NCBI GenBank assembly: GCA_027625915.1
Contig: JANTQA010000051.1
Coordinates: 6,882,501 to 6,946,500 of the forward strand
DNA: 64,000 nt
Origin: Anaeramoeba flamelloides
Lineage: Eukaryota; Metamonada; Anaeramoebidae
Direction: 5' to 3'
Each line of letters starts with the position of its first letter. Positions within the stretch are counted from its first letter, which is position 1. Under the pieces are notes generated by a model. The model was not told the origin of the DNA. It saw only the letters and a list, made by a program, of their open reading frames with translations, and did not search any database. The translations under genes and the position numbers were made by a program. This document shows, in pieces, positions 11,331 to 23,344 of this stretch.

Positions 11331-12358
11331 TTTTTATAGATTAAGAAATTTCCAATTTTTTAAAAAAATTATTAACTAAATTCATATTTTGAGATATTTT
11401 ATTTCTTTAATAAACCAAAATTTATCTAAAATAAACTTTGATTTTGTCAAAGGTTTTTATTTGGTTTTTTTATTTTTTTTTTTCAATTATTTTTCATAAA
11501 TAAATAATTATAGAACAAATGAGAAACATAAAGAATAATATCCAATTAGAGAATAGTTTAAATTGATATCAAGCAAAATCTATTCAGTCACTATTTATTT
11601 TATCAAAAATTGAAAAATACAAATTATTAGCGAAACTATTCAGAATAACTACAAAAATTTTCATTTTGATACCCTATTGAAGATCCAAAAAAAATTCCAA
11701 TAGAAAATTAATATTATCTTTCAATTGGAATTTTTACTATTTTAATGATATTAGAGCTAATACAATGTTTTTTTATTTTCGTCTATTGATTTTCAAATAA
11801 AAAAAAATTGTAAAGCAATTTATGTATCAAAAAAAAAATCGAAAACAAAGGAAAAATGTGAAAAAATGATTTCAATTTTGAAAATTTACAAAATATAATT
11901 TTTCCTTCTAATATTCATTCAAACCCTTTAAACACACATAATACATTCATTATAACTAGATTACTTTAACTGGAAAATATATTATTTAAATATAGTATAA
12001 AATACGCACATGTATATAAAATCAACTTGAAAAAATGGATTTTCAAAATGTGTTAATGTTTAAAATCATGATTGTTATTAGAAATAAATATAATAAAATA
12101 AATAGATTTTTTTTTTTTGTAAAAAGGAATTAAAAGGAAAAAAAAAATTCATCAATACAGAATAGAAAGATAAATATTGTAAAAAAAAATTTTTAAATTA
12201 CTAATAAATGTAAAATTTTATAATTTTCTTTTCATCTCTGTTATAAAATTGGTTTTTGTTAATCATTGAGTAAATGAGTTGAAAATTCATTTTTTTTTTC
12301 AAGATCAAATAATCATTAGTTATTCTGGATTAATGAGATAAAAATAATAACAAAAATC

Positions 12359-12397
<39 letters not shown>

Positions 12398-12466
12398 AAC
12401 AAATCAGTATTAAATAGAATAATTCTCAAGAAATGATTTTTGTGAGTACGCAATAATTTATAAAAT
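11331..12466. other. Low-complexity intergenic DNA with a long A run
   Basis: A/T-rich DNA downstream of the minus-strand SPRY-like gene. It includes an almost pure A tract of about 30 bases near 12366-12394. No coding or RNA signal is seen. Confidence 0.5.
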
Positions 12467-13549
12467 TTATAGCCAAGTAACGGAATCGCCGTAATTCCAT
12501 AAATCGACGCCCACGACATATTCCATTTTACAGTCGATATTCTTAAAGACCCATTGATTTTCTTTATATGGCCATTCGATCCCGATTCTGCCGTTTCTTA
12601 AATCGACATTGATCCCAATGATGGAATTGTTTTTCAAATTCGTTTTAAACGTTGAAATCCAGTTGCCGTCCCTGGAGCATACATTGCCTTCAAAGTCTAC
12701 AACCCAACCGTCCTTGTAGGTTAGTATTGAAGATTTACTTGTCGTGATACCAATATTTGATGCCTGACTACCACCAATTCGGTCTATTTTCACCTTTAAA
12801 TGGAAGAGGTGTTCTCCGTGCATTGTTTGCTTCCCATGGGCAAATAGAGTGGACACCGGTGTCGAACTAATTCTTTTGCAAGTGACTGTTTTCCCGTTAT
12901 TTGTAATATTCATCCAACTATTATTTTGGTACTTGAGTGTCCCATTAAAATATATAGGCAAATCGATCTGTTGTTCCGCAATTATTTCTTGAGTTTCACT
13001 TTTCCCTAAATTTGACAGATGCTCCTTTTGGAACAGCATAAGTTTAGAACGCACCCAATTGATTTGCTCTTCAATTGATGTTTTTTTTTCAATTAGAACA
13101 CTTTGCTCATTTTGGAAATTTTGGATCTGCTTAATTAGCAAATCTTGGTACACCTTCACTTTAAAAGCAGAATTTTTGTTTTTCTTTTTTATGCCCTTTT
13201 GATTTTCACTAACCATCGTTTTCATTAAATGTAGCGCCACCCTGATCTCTTCCAAAAGCTGTTTTTTTGTAATTTCCATTCTTGCCAAGCGGATGGGGTT
13301 CGATTCCCCAAACTTGAGCGTAATCGGTCCAAATTGTGGAACTGCAAAATATTTATTTGGGTGTTGTTTAATCGATCTTAGAATACTTTCAGTTGCCTTG
13401 GTTGTTGTGGTCCCCACATACAAAATTCCATTTGCAAGATCGAACAATTCCAAAATTGTTAAATTTACACTTTCACTTGATGTTTTGAAAAGCCAGTAGA
13501 ACTCAGAAAACTGAAGCAGTGTTTGGGTGTTTTTGCTTGTTTGTGTCAT
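12467..13549 (-). CDS. Coiled-coil protein with C-terminal SPRY-like domain
   Basis: This uninterrupted frame encodes 360 aa from ATG 13549; an in-frame ATG at 13642 would add a Lys-rich leader. The N-terminal 110 residues are a mixed alpha/beta region of no family I recognise. Heptad-like helices fill about 110-205. The rest has SPRY/B30.2-like features: GEHLFHLKVKIDRIGG, then SNIGITTSK, GWVVDFEGN, and GINVDLRNGRIGIEW near the end, the usual 'G-x-x-D ... G' pattern of the second half of a SPRY fold. By analogy it may be a protein-binding module on a coiled-coil scaffold. Base composition is clearly less AT-rich than its surroundings, as for the other real genes here. Confidence 0.7.
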   Translation of the reverse strand: MTQTSKNTQTLLQFSEFYWLFKTSSESVNLTILELFDLANGILYVGTTTTKATESILRSIKQHPNKYFAVPQFGPITLKFGESNPIRLARMEITKKQLLEEIRVALHLMKTMVSENQKGIKKKNKNSAFKVKVYQDLLIKQIQNFQNEQSVLIEKKTSIEEQINWVRSKLMLFQKEHLSNLGKSETQEIIAEQQIDLPIYFNGTLKYQNNSWMNITNNGKTVTCKRISSTPVSTLFAHGKQTMHGEHLFHLKVKIDRIGGSQASNIGITTSKSSILTYKDGWVVDFEGNVCSRDGNWISTFKTNLKNNSIIGINVDLRNGRIGIEWPYKENQWVFKNIDCKMEYVVGVDLWNYGDSVTWL

Positions 13550-13799
13550 TACGATTATTTTTCTCAGTCGTTTTTTGTTTTGTTTTGTGTTTTTGGGTTT
13601 GGTAGATTTTTTTTTTGTAACTGTTTGGAAAAAAAAAAACAAGTTTTGACAAGAAAAGAAAAAAGAGAAAAAAATAAAATTATTTTATTATTCCACAAAT
13701 TAACTTTAAACAGATAATTAATGATATTTTGTCAAAAATTTATCTTAAAGTTCTTTTCTCATCGAAATTTAATCACAAATTATTTTTTTTGTCAGACTC

Positions 13800-14480
13800 T
13801 TCGGATTTCAAATAAAATAACTTTTAAGGGATTATTGTTGATCATGAAGAAATCTAAAATTAAATTCAGTTGTTATTGGGGGTAATATACATTCGTTAGC
13901 AAAGGTTTAAATGTTTCTCAAAATTCTATTAATATAAAAGAGTATAAATAAGTTGATATGATCAATTATCTATTGTTTTCGAATATAATGCCTGTAGAAA
14001 AGATTAAACCATGATTCATAATAGTAAGAGGTGTTTTTTGTTTGTGAAGAATTAAAGATTAAAAAAAATCAACAATAAATCATTTGTAATTATGGCTGTG
14101 ATTTCTCGAAAGTTCTCTTATTTAAAAAGAAATTCTAAAAATTTCAAGGATCAAATTGCAAAATTTGATCCTTGAAAAATAGAGAATAATTTGAGAATAT
14201 TTTTATCTCAAAAAATGACATACAAAATTGAGAATCTAATGTGAAAATTATAAATAATTTTGAACAAATTACATTTCTAATATAAAATTTACTTATAAAA
14301 TCAAGGATTTTACCTTCAAAATTGATTTGAATTTAGATAAATGAGTGGGTCCTAAATAGGATGTTGTTTTGTAAAATGAAGAAAAAAAAGTAAGGATTAT
14401 ATTTGAAACACGGATTCAAGTTGCCACAAACCCATTATTTTGATTACTTTAATGACAATTTTATTAATAAAAAATCTAAG
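13800..14480. repeat. Dispersed repeat, three copies (13.8, 43.9, 51.3 kb)
   Basis: Shared landmarks in order are a 'ttcttaaagttctatta'-like stretch, a 'ggatcaaattg' block, AAAAAATTGAGAATATT, 'ttttaccttcaaaattgattt' and a purine-rich 'gaaaaaaaagtaaggattat' end. The copies at 43.88-44.35 and 51.34-51.79 kb run in the same orientation. No long frame survives, so the source family is unknown. Confidence 0.5.
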
Positions 14481-15539
14481 AATTTTTCTTTACAATCTAC
14501 GTTTATATACACATTTAACCATCAGATCATAAATATTAAGAATTTAAAGATGGATTATTTATGAATTTTGTCTTTTAATGTAGATTAGTTTCTAAAATAA
14601 TTATTTTTTTTTGTATAAATTAAATAATTAATCCAATCTATAGAAACAAAAATTAAGGAAATAACACTCGAATCATACAGAAATAAGTTAACTCAAAGTT
14701 TGGTAGATAAAAGAATCAAATTTATATCGAATTTAACAAACAAAAAACAATATTTTATGATTGAATTTGTCGTTATACAAGTAGGATGAAAATAGAGTTC
14801 TATTATCCAATTCAAATTTGAAAAGGTTTTGTATTCTAACTTAAAAAAAAATCGAGATTATTCAAAGTTAATTTGATAAATTTTATCACTAGAAGACAGA
14901 TTCACTCTTTATTGTATTCTATATTGAGTAATTCAAATGTTTTTTTTTTTGGTAATTAACAATAAAGCATATATGTGTGATTGATTAAATGATTATATTT
15001 TTTTCATAAAAATATGGTTTTTTATATAGCAGTGAAAATAATTTTTTTCAATAATATATGATAACATTTAAATTTATGTTATAAATTGGTTTTTGAGAAA
15101 CAATTTTTTTGTATTGGGGGACTTTCTTGAAATACATGATAATCAATACCCAAAGATGAAATGAAAACGTTTGATAATCTATGTAGGATACCATAGCTAT
15201 ATGAAAAGAACGACTAAAATTTTTAGCTAAATTGTTATCTACTAAATGAAAAATTTATATTATTATTATTTTGATCAAATATTCCAAATAATGTTTTTAT
15301 ATTTTTTTAATAATATTATTTACTAAAAAAAAGATAAATAAATAAGAAACATAGATAATAATTTACTGTTTCTATCTTTTATTCGGATTTTTAAACTGAT
15401 TATTTTTTTATTTTGAAAAATTGTATCTGATAAAGAAATTATCTACATATAATTATTAATCATAATAAATTAAATTTTGTAAAAAAGTTTATTTAAATTG
15501 AAATAAATTAAATTGACTATATAAACTCTTTTTCAGTCA
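14481..15539. other. A/T-rich DNA, nothing recognised
   Basis: No gene or clear repeat boundary is seen. Confidence 0.5.
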
Positions 15540-16070
15540 AAATTCCCCGTTTTATTGAAGAAATTGAACATATTCTATGAGTTTAATTCATTTATATTCT
15601 CAAAAAAATTTTCGATTTTTAGATCTGATCATTTTCCTAATTTAGAAAATTTTTTTTCTAAATTTTGCTTTTTGTAATTTGCTTTTTTTTTCTTTTTTTT
15701 TTTAAAAATCCATTTAAAAAAAAAAATTCTTTGAAACCTGAAATTAAATATAAGAAATTTGATGTTTTTATATTTTTGTTTCAAATGAATCCATTAATTA
15801 AAAAAACTTATTATCAACAATTATAATTTATTAAAGAAATTGAGAAATTTTAGACGAGACATAACTATGAAAGGACCAAAAAAATATTTTGAACATTTTT
15901 TTTTTTTTATGAAATTTTATGATTTTTTCGGGTATTTATATTATAAACCCCAACTATAATCTCAAATTTATAATTTGTATTATTTCTAAACAATTGTATT
16001 TTGTTTTATTCTTAAAATAAAAAAATTGTAGTTTTCATTTTTGGCTTGGATATTTTGAGTAAAATGGATT
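15540..16070 (-). repeat. Dispersed repeat, three copies (15.5, 48.5, 59.3 kb)
   Basis: This block matches about 59270-59830 in the same orientation and about 48500-48980 inverted. The shared coding-like core reads KFxNFFGKLKL and a following KCMxF in the 48.6- and 59.5-kb copies. That suggests a decayed protein-coding element. The family was not identified. Confidence 0.55.
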
Positions 16071-17600
16071 ATATATCATTAAAAAACTACCATGCTTAAA
16101 AAAAAACTCTGATCCACTTTTTAATTGTTAATATTAGGAAAATTGTTTTATAATTGATTAAGAAGCAAATCCTTTTTTAAGAATCTAATTTTTAAAATTA
16201 ATAATCACTAGTTATTTAAATGATTAATTTTATTACACGTGTTCAAAATAATAGTCAGCAATCAAAAAAGTTAAAAAGAACAATATTTTTTTCCAAACTC
16301 TAATAAATCTCTATTAAACCCAAATTTTTTAAACAAAGTAGATCTTCTTTGGTTAACAAAATAAAAACTTGAGTATTCTAGAGAAACCCCCACGATGATG
16401 AAGTTTAGGTAGATTTATTACTTAAATAAGAAAAAAATTGATTATTTATAATTCTGATCTGATTGAAAATATTTGGTAAGAAGATAAACATCAATTTTCC
16501 TAATATTACAAATTAAAAATCTTCTTCAGAATTTTTTTCATATCTAGTAGTTTTTTCACAACTATATATATCCATGAAATGAGAGTTTATTTTTCTTGAT
16601 TTTTTTCCTTTGATAATTTTTTCAAAATTACAAAACTTATATTTCATTAATACTGTATTGTATATGTATTCACAAAAATAAAGTTTCTTCAAATTAATTG
16701 TAAATCAAAATAATCAAACATATTCTTCGAAATTACATCGGTACAAAATATCTTTAATTGCGATAAAGGTTTATAGTATTAAATAGCATCATACAATTTT
16801 TTTTAATATATAATACAGCCAGTTCCACTTTTAAGACACCAACTTCCATCAAAATTAAACACTAAAAATAATCCTCAAATTAGGCTGCATTTTTTGATTA
16901 TTCTTTTTTTACTCACTTTATTATCCGAAAATCTGATGATTATTCTTTAAAATGGGATTTTTTTTGTCTTGATTTTTGTTCAAACTTTTTGACTTGAGAG
17001 CTATACTCATTGAATATTTTTGATCAATAAAAATGGGATAAATTTTCCTATTTTTATCAATATAACGAATTGATCAAAAAATAATTCTATTTTTGGTTTT
17101 TTTAAACTATTATTTTTTTAGCTTTAATAGTAATTTAAAATAAAAGAACTTTATTTTACCTCAAATTTCAATTGATAAGAGTTTAATAATTTCTTATATT
17201 TTTATATTTAGTAGGTAAAAAGTCAACCTTTGAGTAATTGGACTTATTCTGAAGAATTACAATTTTTGAGATTGAAAGAATAATTTACCTTTCATAATTA
17301 TGAATCAAAAGGATATTACTAATGTTATTTAATTCCATCATATTATTTTTAAAAATTAAGTTAACTATTAATCTTTTTAAGGTTAAATAAACAACTTATT
17401 TTAAATACATTTTTTTTCTACAATTGAGTCTTAAATATTTATTACAAAAACTCAGATACGAAATAGCAAGAAAATTTTTCCAAAAATAAAAAACCAACAA
17501 TAGTACTAATTAAACCAAATCAGATCTTGTTACAAAAAAATAAAACAATCTAAGTTACATCATTAAGGATGACAATCACTGAAGAATGAAAGTTTATTTA
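16071..17600. other. A/T-rich DNA with one MITE remnant
   Basis: Apart from the half-MITE at 16816-16890 there is no supportable gene or repeat. Confidence 0.45.
16816..16890 (+). mobile_element. Remnant left arm of the CAGTCAGTTTCAC MITE
   Basis: It begins after a TA and reads CAGCCAGTTCCACTTTTAAG, followed by a CTCAAATTAGG stretch. This is a diverged left arm of the palindromic MITE seen seven times between 52 and 58 kb. No right arm is recognisable, so it is old and truncated. Confidence 0.6.
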
Positions 17601-17619
17601 CTTCTGTTAGATCTAGTGG

Positions 17620-18095
17620 CTACTAGTTATTATGGCTATGAGCTGATGGATCTTGCACTTTAAATGAATTTTCATCTTGTACAACAATGGAATTTTTCTC
17701 AATTTATTAACACCTAAAACTGATTTAAAGATTCTAATATCAATAGATTAGTTGGTATATATTTAAGATTGAATTTTGATTTTTGGGTTTTCAAAATGAA
17801 ATAAATATTTCATTTGGTAAAATAATCCCAAAAAAACCTTTTAAAACATACCAAAAAAAACCAATCCTAAATCGAATTTACAATTACATAAACAACAAAC
17901 AATAATTCCTTTTTAACTTACCTGCCAACCCATTAGCCTTCAACTCTTTAATTAAGATTATGAAAGAAAGAAAAATAAATTTTCAAAAATACCTTATTGT
18001 AATATTTTTAAAACTAAAATGTAAACCAAGTTTAGGATCAACCTTCATACAAGAACCAATATAAACAACTTGCGACTCCCAATATCAGATAATTT
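17620..18095 (-). pseudogene. Exon-like relics of an unidentified gene
   Basis: Three short minus-strand patches have protein-like composition. About 18090-17993 reads WESQVVYIGSCMKVDPKLGL then HFSFKNITI, with a donor AG|GTATTT. About 17948-17922 reads ELKANGLAG before a strong GTAAGT donor. About 17700-17633 has a frame ending QDENSFKVQDPSAHSHNN and a stop. The first two do not join in a compatible phase and no 5' part is visible. A decayed or rearranged host gene is most likely; function unknown. Confidence 0.3.
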
Positions 18096-18172
18096 TTTTT
18101 ACATTTTTCAAGGATTGTAAACCTTAATAATTTCTCATTCATCAAATTTATTTTTTCCAAATTATTTTTGGG

Positions 18173-20326
18173 ATGGGCGCTAAATTAGAAAAAATAAAAA
18201 AGGCAATAGAAGAAGATAATCTTTCTTCAATTGAACGACTGTTACAAAAGAAGCATCTTTTTAATCTTCCCAAAAACGAAATACCTTTACTACACCGAAC
18301 TATAATTTCTGGATCTATCAATTGTATGCTTTATATTATCAATTATCCAAATCACGATGTGGATATCAGAGATAATAAGTATGGCTTAACAAGTTTACAC
18401 CTTTCCTCTTTAATTGGAAACAAAGAAATTATGAAAACACTTTTAGTACATGGTGCCGATCCAAATGCTGTTGATAATAAAGGTTTTTCTTTTTTTTTTT
18501 TTTTAAATTTTTTAATTTATAGACTTGACAGAGAAGACAGATTCAAGTCAATAATTTTTTCCAAACACCCAAAAAAGAAACAAGACAAACCTCAAAACGA
18601 ACAAATTTTCAAACGACTAAATTCTTACTAAATGTCACTTTCTTTCGTTTGACAATCTTCTTGATGAATATTTTTTTTCTTTTTTTTTTTTTTCAAATAT
18701 AATAACCACATCAAAGGAAGAACACCATTATTTTGTGTTTCCTTTAAGGGTAATTTGGATCTGTTTAATTTGTTAGTAGAGTATAAAGCGAACCCAAAAG
18801 CCAAAGATGATTCGAAAAAAAATGTGCTTCATTATGCGATCTTAAATAAGATCTTCAATTCGAAATTTACCAAATGCTTATTAAAAATGGGGTTTAAAAT
18901 TGAATCACAGGACAACAAAGGAAGAACACCCTTGCAATTAGCCGTCTACCATGGGCGATTTGAAGCAGTCGATTTTTTAATTCAAAAAGGCGCAAAAAAA
19001 GAAGTCAAAAATGGTTCACTGATCCACACGGCCTGTATGGGTGGTAAAAGTATCAACAAATGGATGGAGGACGAATTTGGGAAAGTTAAGGTCCAACTAA
19101 ATGAAGTTGATCGGATTTTTGAAAAGACAAAAAATGCGCTTTTGGATCAAAATACAACCCTCAATGAGATTTTTTTCGAAAAAGACAACAATAATACAGA
19201 TTTAAAGATCAAAAACAAAACCAAACAATCAAAACAAGAAAAAGAAAAAGAAAAAGAAAAAGAAAGTGAGGGATCTAATATACCTGAAATTTGTTCCAAT
19301 TTTTTCGAAAAAGATAAGGTTTATACAAAACCTATCTTGAACTTCAATTCAATACAAAATTTGAATAAATTTATATCAAAAGAAAGAATTGAAAATGAAG
19401 AAACAGAAAAAAAAAAAACACAAGAAAATACAGAAAAAGAAAACAAAGAACAAGAAAAAGAAAAAAAACAAGAAGAAAAAAAGCAAGAAGAACACAAAAA
19501 TACAGAATCTAAATCAAAATTAGACACAGGTTCAAACTCAGGTTCAGAAAAAGAAAAAGAAAAGGAAAAAAAAAAAGAAAAGGAAAAAACTTTAGGAAAG
19601 GAAAAAAAAGTAGAAAAGGAAAAGGGAAAGGAAAAAACTTTAGAAAAGGAAAAACTTTCTGATAATGAAAAGGAAAAAGAAAAGGTAAAAGAAAAGGAAA
19701 ATATGAACAAAAAGGAGAAAGAACTACTTGATCAAGATGGAAAGAATAAAAATCTTTATTATGATAAATTATACGAAGAAAATGTTTCTGTTCGAATAAA
19801 AGTTTTACAACATTTATTTGATTTAGGAATTGACATTAACACAAAAAATTCGTCTGGGTTGTGTCCAATTCATATTGCATGTCAAGTTGGTATATTACGT
19901 GTTGTTAAGTGGTTAATAACGCACGGTGTCGATGTTAATTCGTTAACAAAAGAAAAAAGAACACCGATCTCGTATTCTATTTATTATGGCCACTTACCCC
20001 TATTTGAATATCTGTTACAGGAAGGGGCCAATCCTTTGACTAAAGACGCCAATGGGAAAACATCCCTATATTGGGCAAAAAAAGGGAAAAAAAACTTTGA
20101 ATCTCCTTTATCAATAAAATTATTTGAACAAATTATCACAAAATTACAAAAATTAAAGCAAATGGAAAAAACAGAAAACATTAAAAAGAAAAAAAAAACG
20201 AACAAGAAAAAGAAAAAAATAGCTCAAAAAAAAAATAAAACGAGCGGAAACTCGGGCTCTCAATCATCTGATTCAGATTCTCAAGAATTAAAAAATCAAA
20301 ATACATCTTCCGAAAATGACGATTAA
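18173..20326 (+). CDS. Ankyrin-repeat protein with Lys/Glu spacer, 2 exons
   Basis: The exons are 18173-18482 and 18717-20326 (639 aa). The 234-bp intron (GTTTTT...CAAAG) is placed where AAA|G+GA restores the ankyrin consensus KGRTPLFCVS. The N-terminal half (1-250) carries about six ankyrin repeats, for example GLTSLHLSSLIGNKEIMKTL and GRTPLQLAVYHGRFEAVDFL. Residues 265-460 are almost pure Lys/Glu low complexity (KEKEKEKEK runs). Ankyrin repeats then resume (SGLCPIHIACQVGILRVVKW; RTPISYSIYYGHLPLFEYLL) up to about 570. The tail is Lys-rich then Ser/Asp-rich. Ankyrin arrays bind protein partners; nothing shows which. The exon 1 frame runs on into the intron for 50 codons of Phe- and Lys-rich nonsense, so the spliced model is preferred. 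Confidence 0.85.
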
Positions 20327-20485
20327 AATTTTGAAAAGTAATCAAGAAAATATCCAATACCTAAAATTTAAATAAACCATCTAATTACTTTCAATATTTT
20401 TATTTTTATTTCTGTTAGTTTTTCCATGTAAAACGTATTCCAAAAAAAATAATACACACTTCATTTCAAATGTTTTGAATAATTT

Positions 20486-21660
20486 TGAAAAGAGGTGTTT
20501 TAACAAAATTACTTACTGTTTGTAGTTAGTTTTTTTTTAATTTTTGTTTTATTTAGAAAATCAATCGTTTTTCCAAACGAAATAAAAAAGTGAAAAAAAC
20601 CACTGTTAGCTTTTCCAGAATTCAAAAGAATAGAGAAAAATCTATGATTTTACTAAATTCTTTTGAATTTTGGAAAACCGCTGTTAGCTTTTCTTGAGTT
20701 TTCTAAACTAAAATTTAAAATTTTTCACACAGCTAAAATGTTACAAATAATCACCAAATACAATTTCATTGAAATTGGAGATAATTTTGAATTTTGGAAA
20801 AATATGAAAATCATTTTTTCATCTTTTAGTTTTTGTTTTCATTTCATTGTTTGAATTACGTAATTTGCTTTGTTGGATCAAAATTTTTCTACAAGGTTTA
20901 TATTATGTTAAAATTGAGTTGTTCCAAATAGAAGAACTCAAATAAAATTAGTTGGTAGTATCTAACCTTTGATCGATAAATATTTCCAAATAGAATTTCA
21001 ACAAATTTATTAATGTATTTTTTTGTTTTGCTCTATCCTAAAATTTTTAACACACCCATGATTTATTTGTATTGATAATTATTTATTTATTGTTTTGTGA
21101 GTATTGTAATTTATAAAAAGGTGTTAACATTGCAATTATTGAATGGTTCTAATTTGGTAAATCTTCGAGAAGTGATTAAATAAGTTTTTTTTTCACAAAT
21201 CGAATTTTGGTGTGTTAAAAATTTTTAATTGGGGTTTATTTATTTGGAAAATCAATCGATTACCGTTTGGTTTTTTTGAGTTTTTTATTTCTAAAGTAAA
21301 AAAAACCTAACGAAAATCAATAGATTTTCTAAATAAAATAGAAAACATCAAAAAAATCTAGAACACTTTTTTTTATTTTTGGAAATTAAAAGAAAATTTA
21401 TGAAATTTTCTTTTTATTCCAAAAATTAAAAAAAAAGCTAACGGTGGTTTTCCAAAATTTAAAAGAATAGAGTAAAATCAAATATTTTAGTCAATTCTTT
21501 TGAATTTTGGAAAACCTAACGAAAAATGTCTAGTTTTTTTTTTTAATTTAAGAAATAAACCTAAAATTAATGAATTTTCTTTTTATTTCTGAAATCGAAA
21601 AAAACCTAGGTACTCTACAGCACTTTACAGCATTTAGCAACACCCTACAACAGGATTTGT
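20486..21660. repeat. Hairpin-rich repeat, copy 1
   Basis: It contains several near-perfect inverted repeats. One is AGAATTCAAAAGAATAGAG paired with a CTAAATTCTTTTGAATTTTG block at about 20615-20680, and a second like it lies at about 21462-21520. Others pair AACCTAACGAAAATCAATAG-type arms. The block ends with a run of 'actctacagcactttacagc' words. Related copies lie at 32.03-32.45 and 40.77-41.47 kb and share both the hairpin words and this end. A 63-codon frame at 20663-20854 is an accident of the repeat. Confidence 0.6.
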
Positions 21661-21814
21661 CTTAAAAATGATCCAGTTTTCAATGATTTAAATATTTAAC
21701 TTTTCAATAAATCAATCATAATTTTAATTTTTATTATTGTTTGTTACATAATAGTCCCTATTTAAATAATTAGTAAAATATCAGAATTTTAGATTTGTTT
21801 TTGAAGCTTTCCAT

Positions 21815-22370
21815 CATATATAAACCCCATTCTAAAAATTTTGACCCATCCAAAATAAAAAATAGGCAAAATAAAATACAATCTAATATATTTTTCCAAA
21901 CCTAATATAAAACCACATTTAAGTAACACAGTATTAATGTTTTAATAAGTAATCATTTTGGTACAAATAAAAAAAAAAATATAAAACGAAAAAAAAATCC
22001 AAATCAGTGTTTCCAAAATAATGAAACAAGTGGAATAAAATTTGTATTCGTAGACATGTTGACATATCACCAACAATTGTTGAATGATCAAATGATAAGA
22101 TAAGATCGATCAATTTTATGTGATTTTCCAATTTAACAAAGCCAACAATAAACTTATATCAACCATCGAAAAAAATTTCCAAACCTAACAAAACAGATGA
22201 TGTAACTGTTAAAAAAATGGAAATGAAAACAAAACAAAAAAGACAAAAAATGAAATAGTTTGTAAAATCAAAATTATCCCCAAATTGAATATAAAATGTA
22301 GTGTTGATATTCCTTCAACTGTTTAATCTGTCTCCAAATTATTGGAATTTAGTTTATATATATATACATA
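21815..22370. repeat. Direct repeat with 45.72-46.27 kb
   Basis: Shared stretches include TTAAGTAACACAGTATTAAT (AGTTACATAGTATTAAT in the other copy), AATAAGTAATCATTTT and TTTGTAAAATCAAAATTAT. Both copies end in a TA/CA microsatellite. The copies are about 550 bp, same orientation, with no open frame. Confidence 0.6.
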
Positions 22371-22646
22371 TATATGTTGTTTATTTTTTTCAATTTTAGT
22401 GTTTTATGATTTTAAATATATTTTTGAACTTCCAAACTAGTTGAATTTTAAAATTTGGTTTATTGAAAAACTTTTAATTCTAAACCAAATAATTTTAATT
22501 CCTCCTTCTACCAATTAATATTTTCATTTTCCAGTCTTCAAAACTTTATGTACATTTTGAATTTTTTTAAATTTTTTAAATCGTATTTTTCAATCAATTT
22601 ATATTTTCTTGGACATATTTTTAATCTAGTGAGATCAAGTTTTCAT

Positions 22647-22910
22647 TTAGTTTAATAAATTAATCTTGGTGAATGAATATTTATTTGTTAAAAATTTGTA
22701 AGCTGGTTTATTGATAAATTTATCAATTCCTTCAAAATCGCTTGGTCTCAAGTCAAATATATCGAGGCCATAATAAAGTTGACTTAAAATGAGAGCTTTG
22801 AAAGAAATTATTTTGACTCCATTATTGAGTTTATTTTGTTGAAACAATCGATGAGGTGTTCCAAGAACTTTTTTACTTTTTTGAAATAATATTCAATATG
22901 TGTGTTTTTT
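22647..22910 (-). mobile_element. LINE reverse-transcriptase fragment
   Basis: The minus strand reads KSKKVLGTPHRLFQQNKLNN then GVKIISFKALILSQLYYGLD. This is the post-catalytic 'thumb' region of non-LTR reverse transcriptases (K-x-lik-x-x-lil-x-q-x-x-YG). Neither the catalytic YxDD part nor the C-terminal zinc part is adjacent, so it is a decayed fragment. Confidence 0.55.
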
Positions 22911-23344
22911 TCTAAACAAATTACAAGATAAAAAAAAATCAGTAATTTGGATCAATAACTTTTTTTCCTCAAAATATCTCAAAATTTATAAAGTTATCAA
23001 AATATTTTGAGTCTATTTGATTCTTTTAGATCGAACCTTGAGATTTTTTTCTCATAAATTTTAAATTGAGCAAGACAGTCATCTTATTTGAAAATGAAAA
23101 ACAAGACACGAATAACAAGTAACTCATAATTTAATTGTTTTCAGAATTATAATGGAAATTTCAAAATGATCAAGCAAATCAATAAAAAAATATAAAAATC
23201 AAAAACTAAGACAACTTTTAAACCAAATGGAAAATCACTTCGCCATTAAAATTAAGGAAGTTCTAGCTTTAATTAAATTTATTACAGAAAAAATTTTTGA
23301 TTATTTTTTTTGAGAATAATATTTTTAAATTGGTTATTTTCAAT
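22911..23344. other. A/T-rich DNA, nothing recognised
   Basis: No gene or repeat copy is seen between the LINE fragment and the coiled-coil frame. Confidence 0.4.

Noticed and set aside
13293-13312. A perfect tRNA T-arm (TGGGGTTCGATTCCCCA) on the plus strand
   Set aside because: It lies inside the SPRY-like coding sequence, and no D-arm, anticodon stem or matching acceptor strand is present upstream, so it is a coincidence of codons.
19321-19710. Minus-strand Phe/Ser-rich 129-codon frame
   Set aside because: Antisense shadow of the Lys/Glu spacer of the ankyrin gene.
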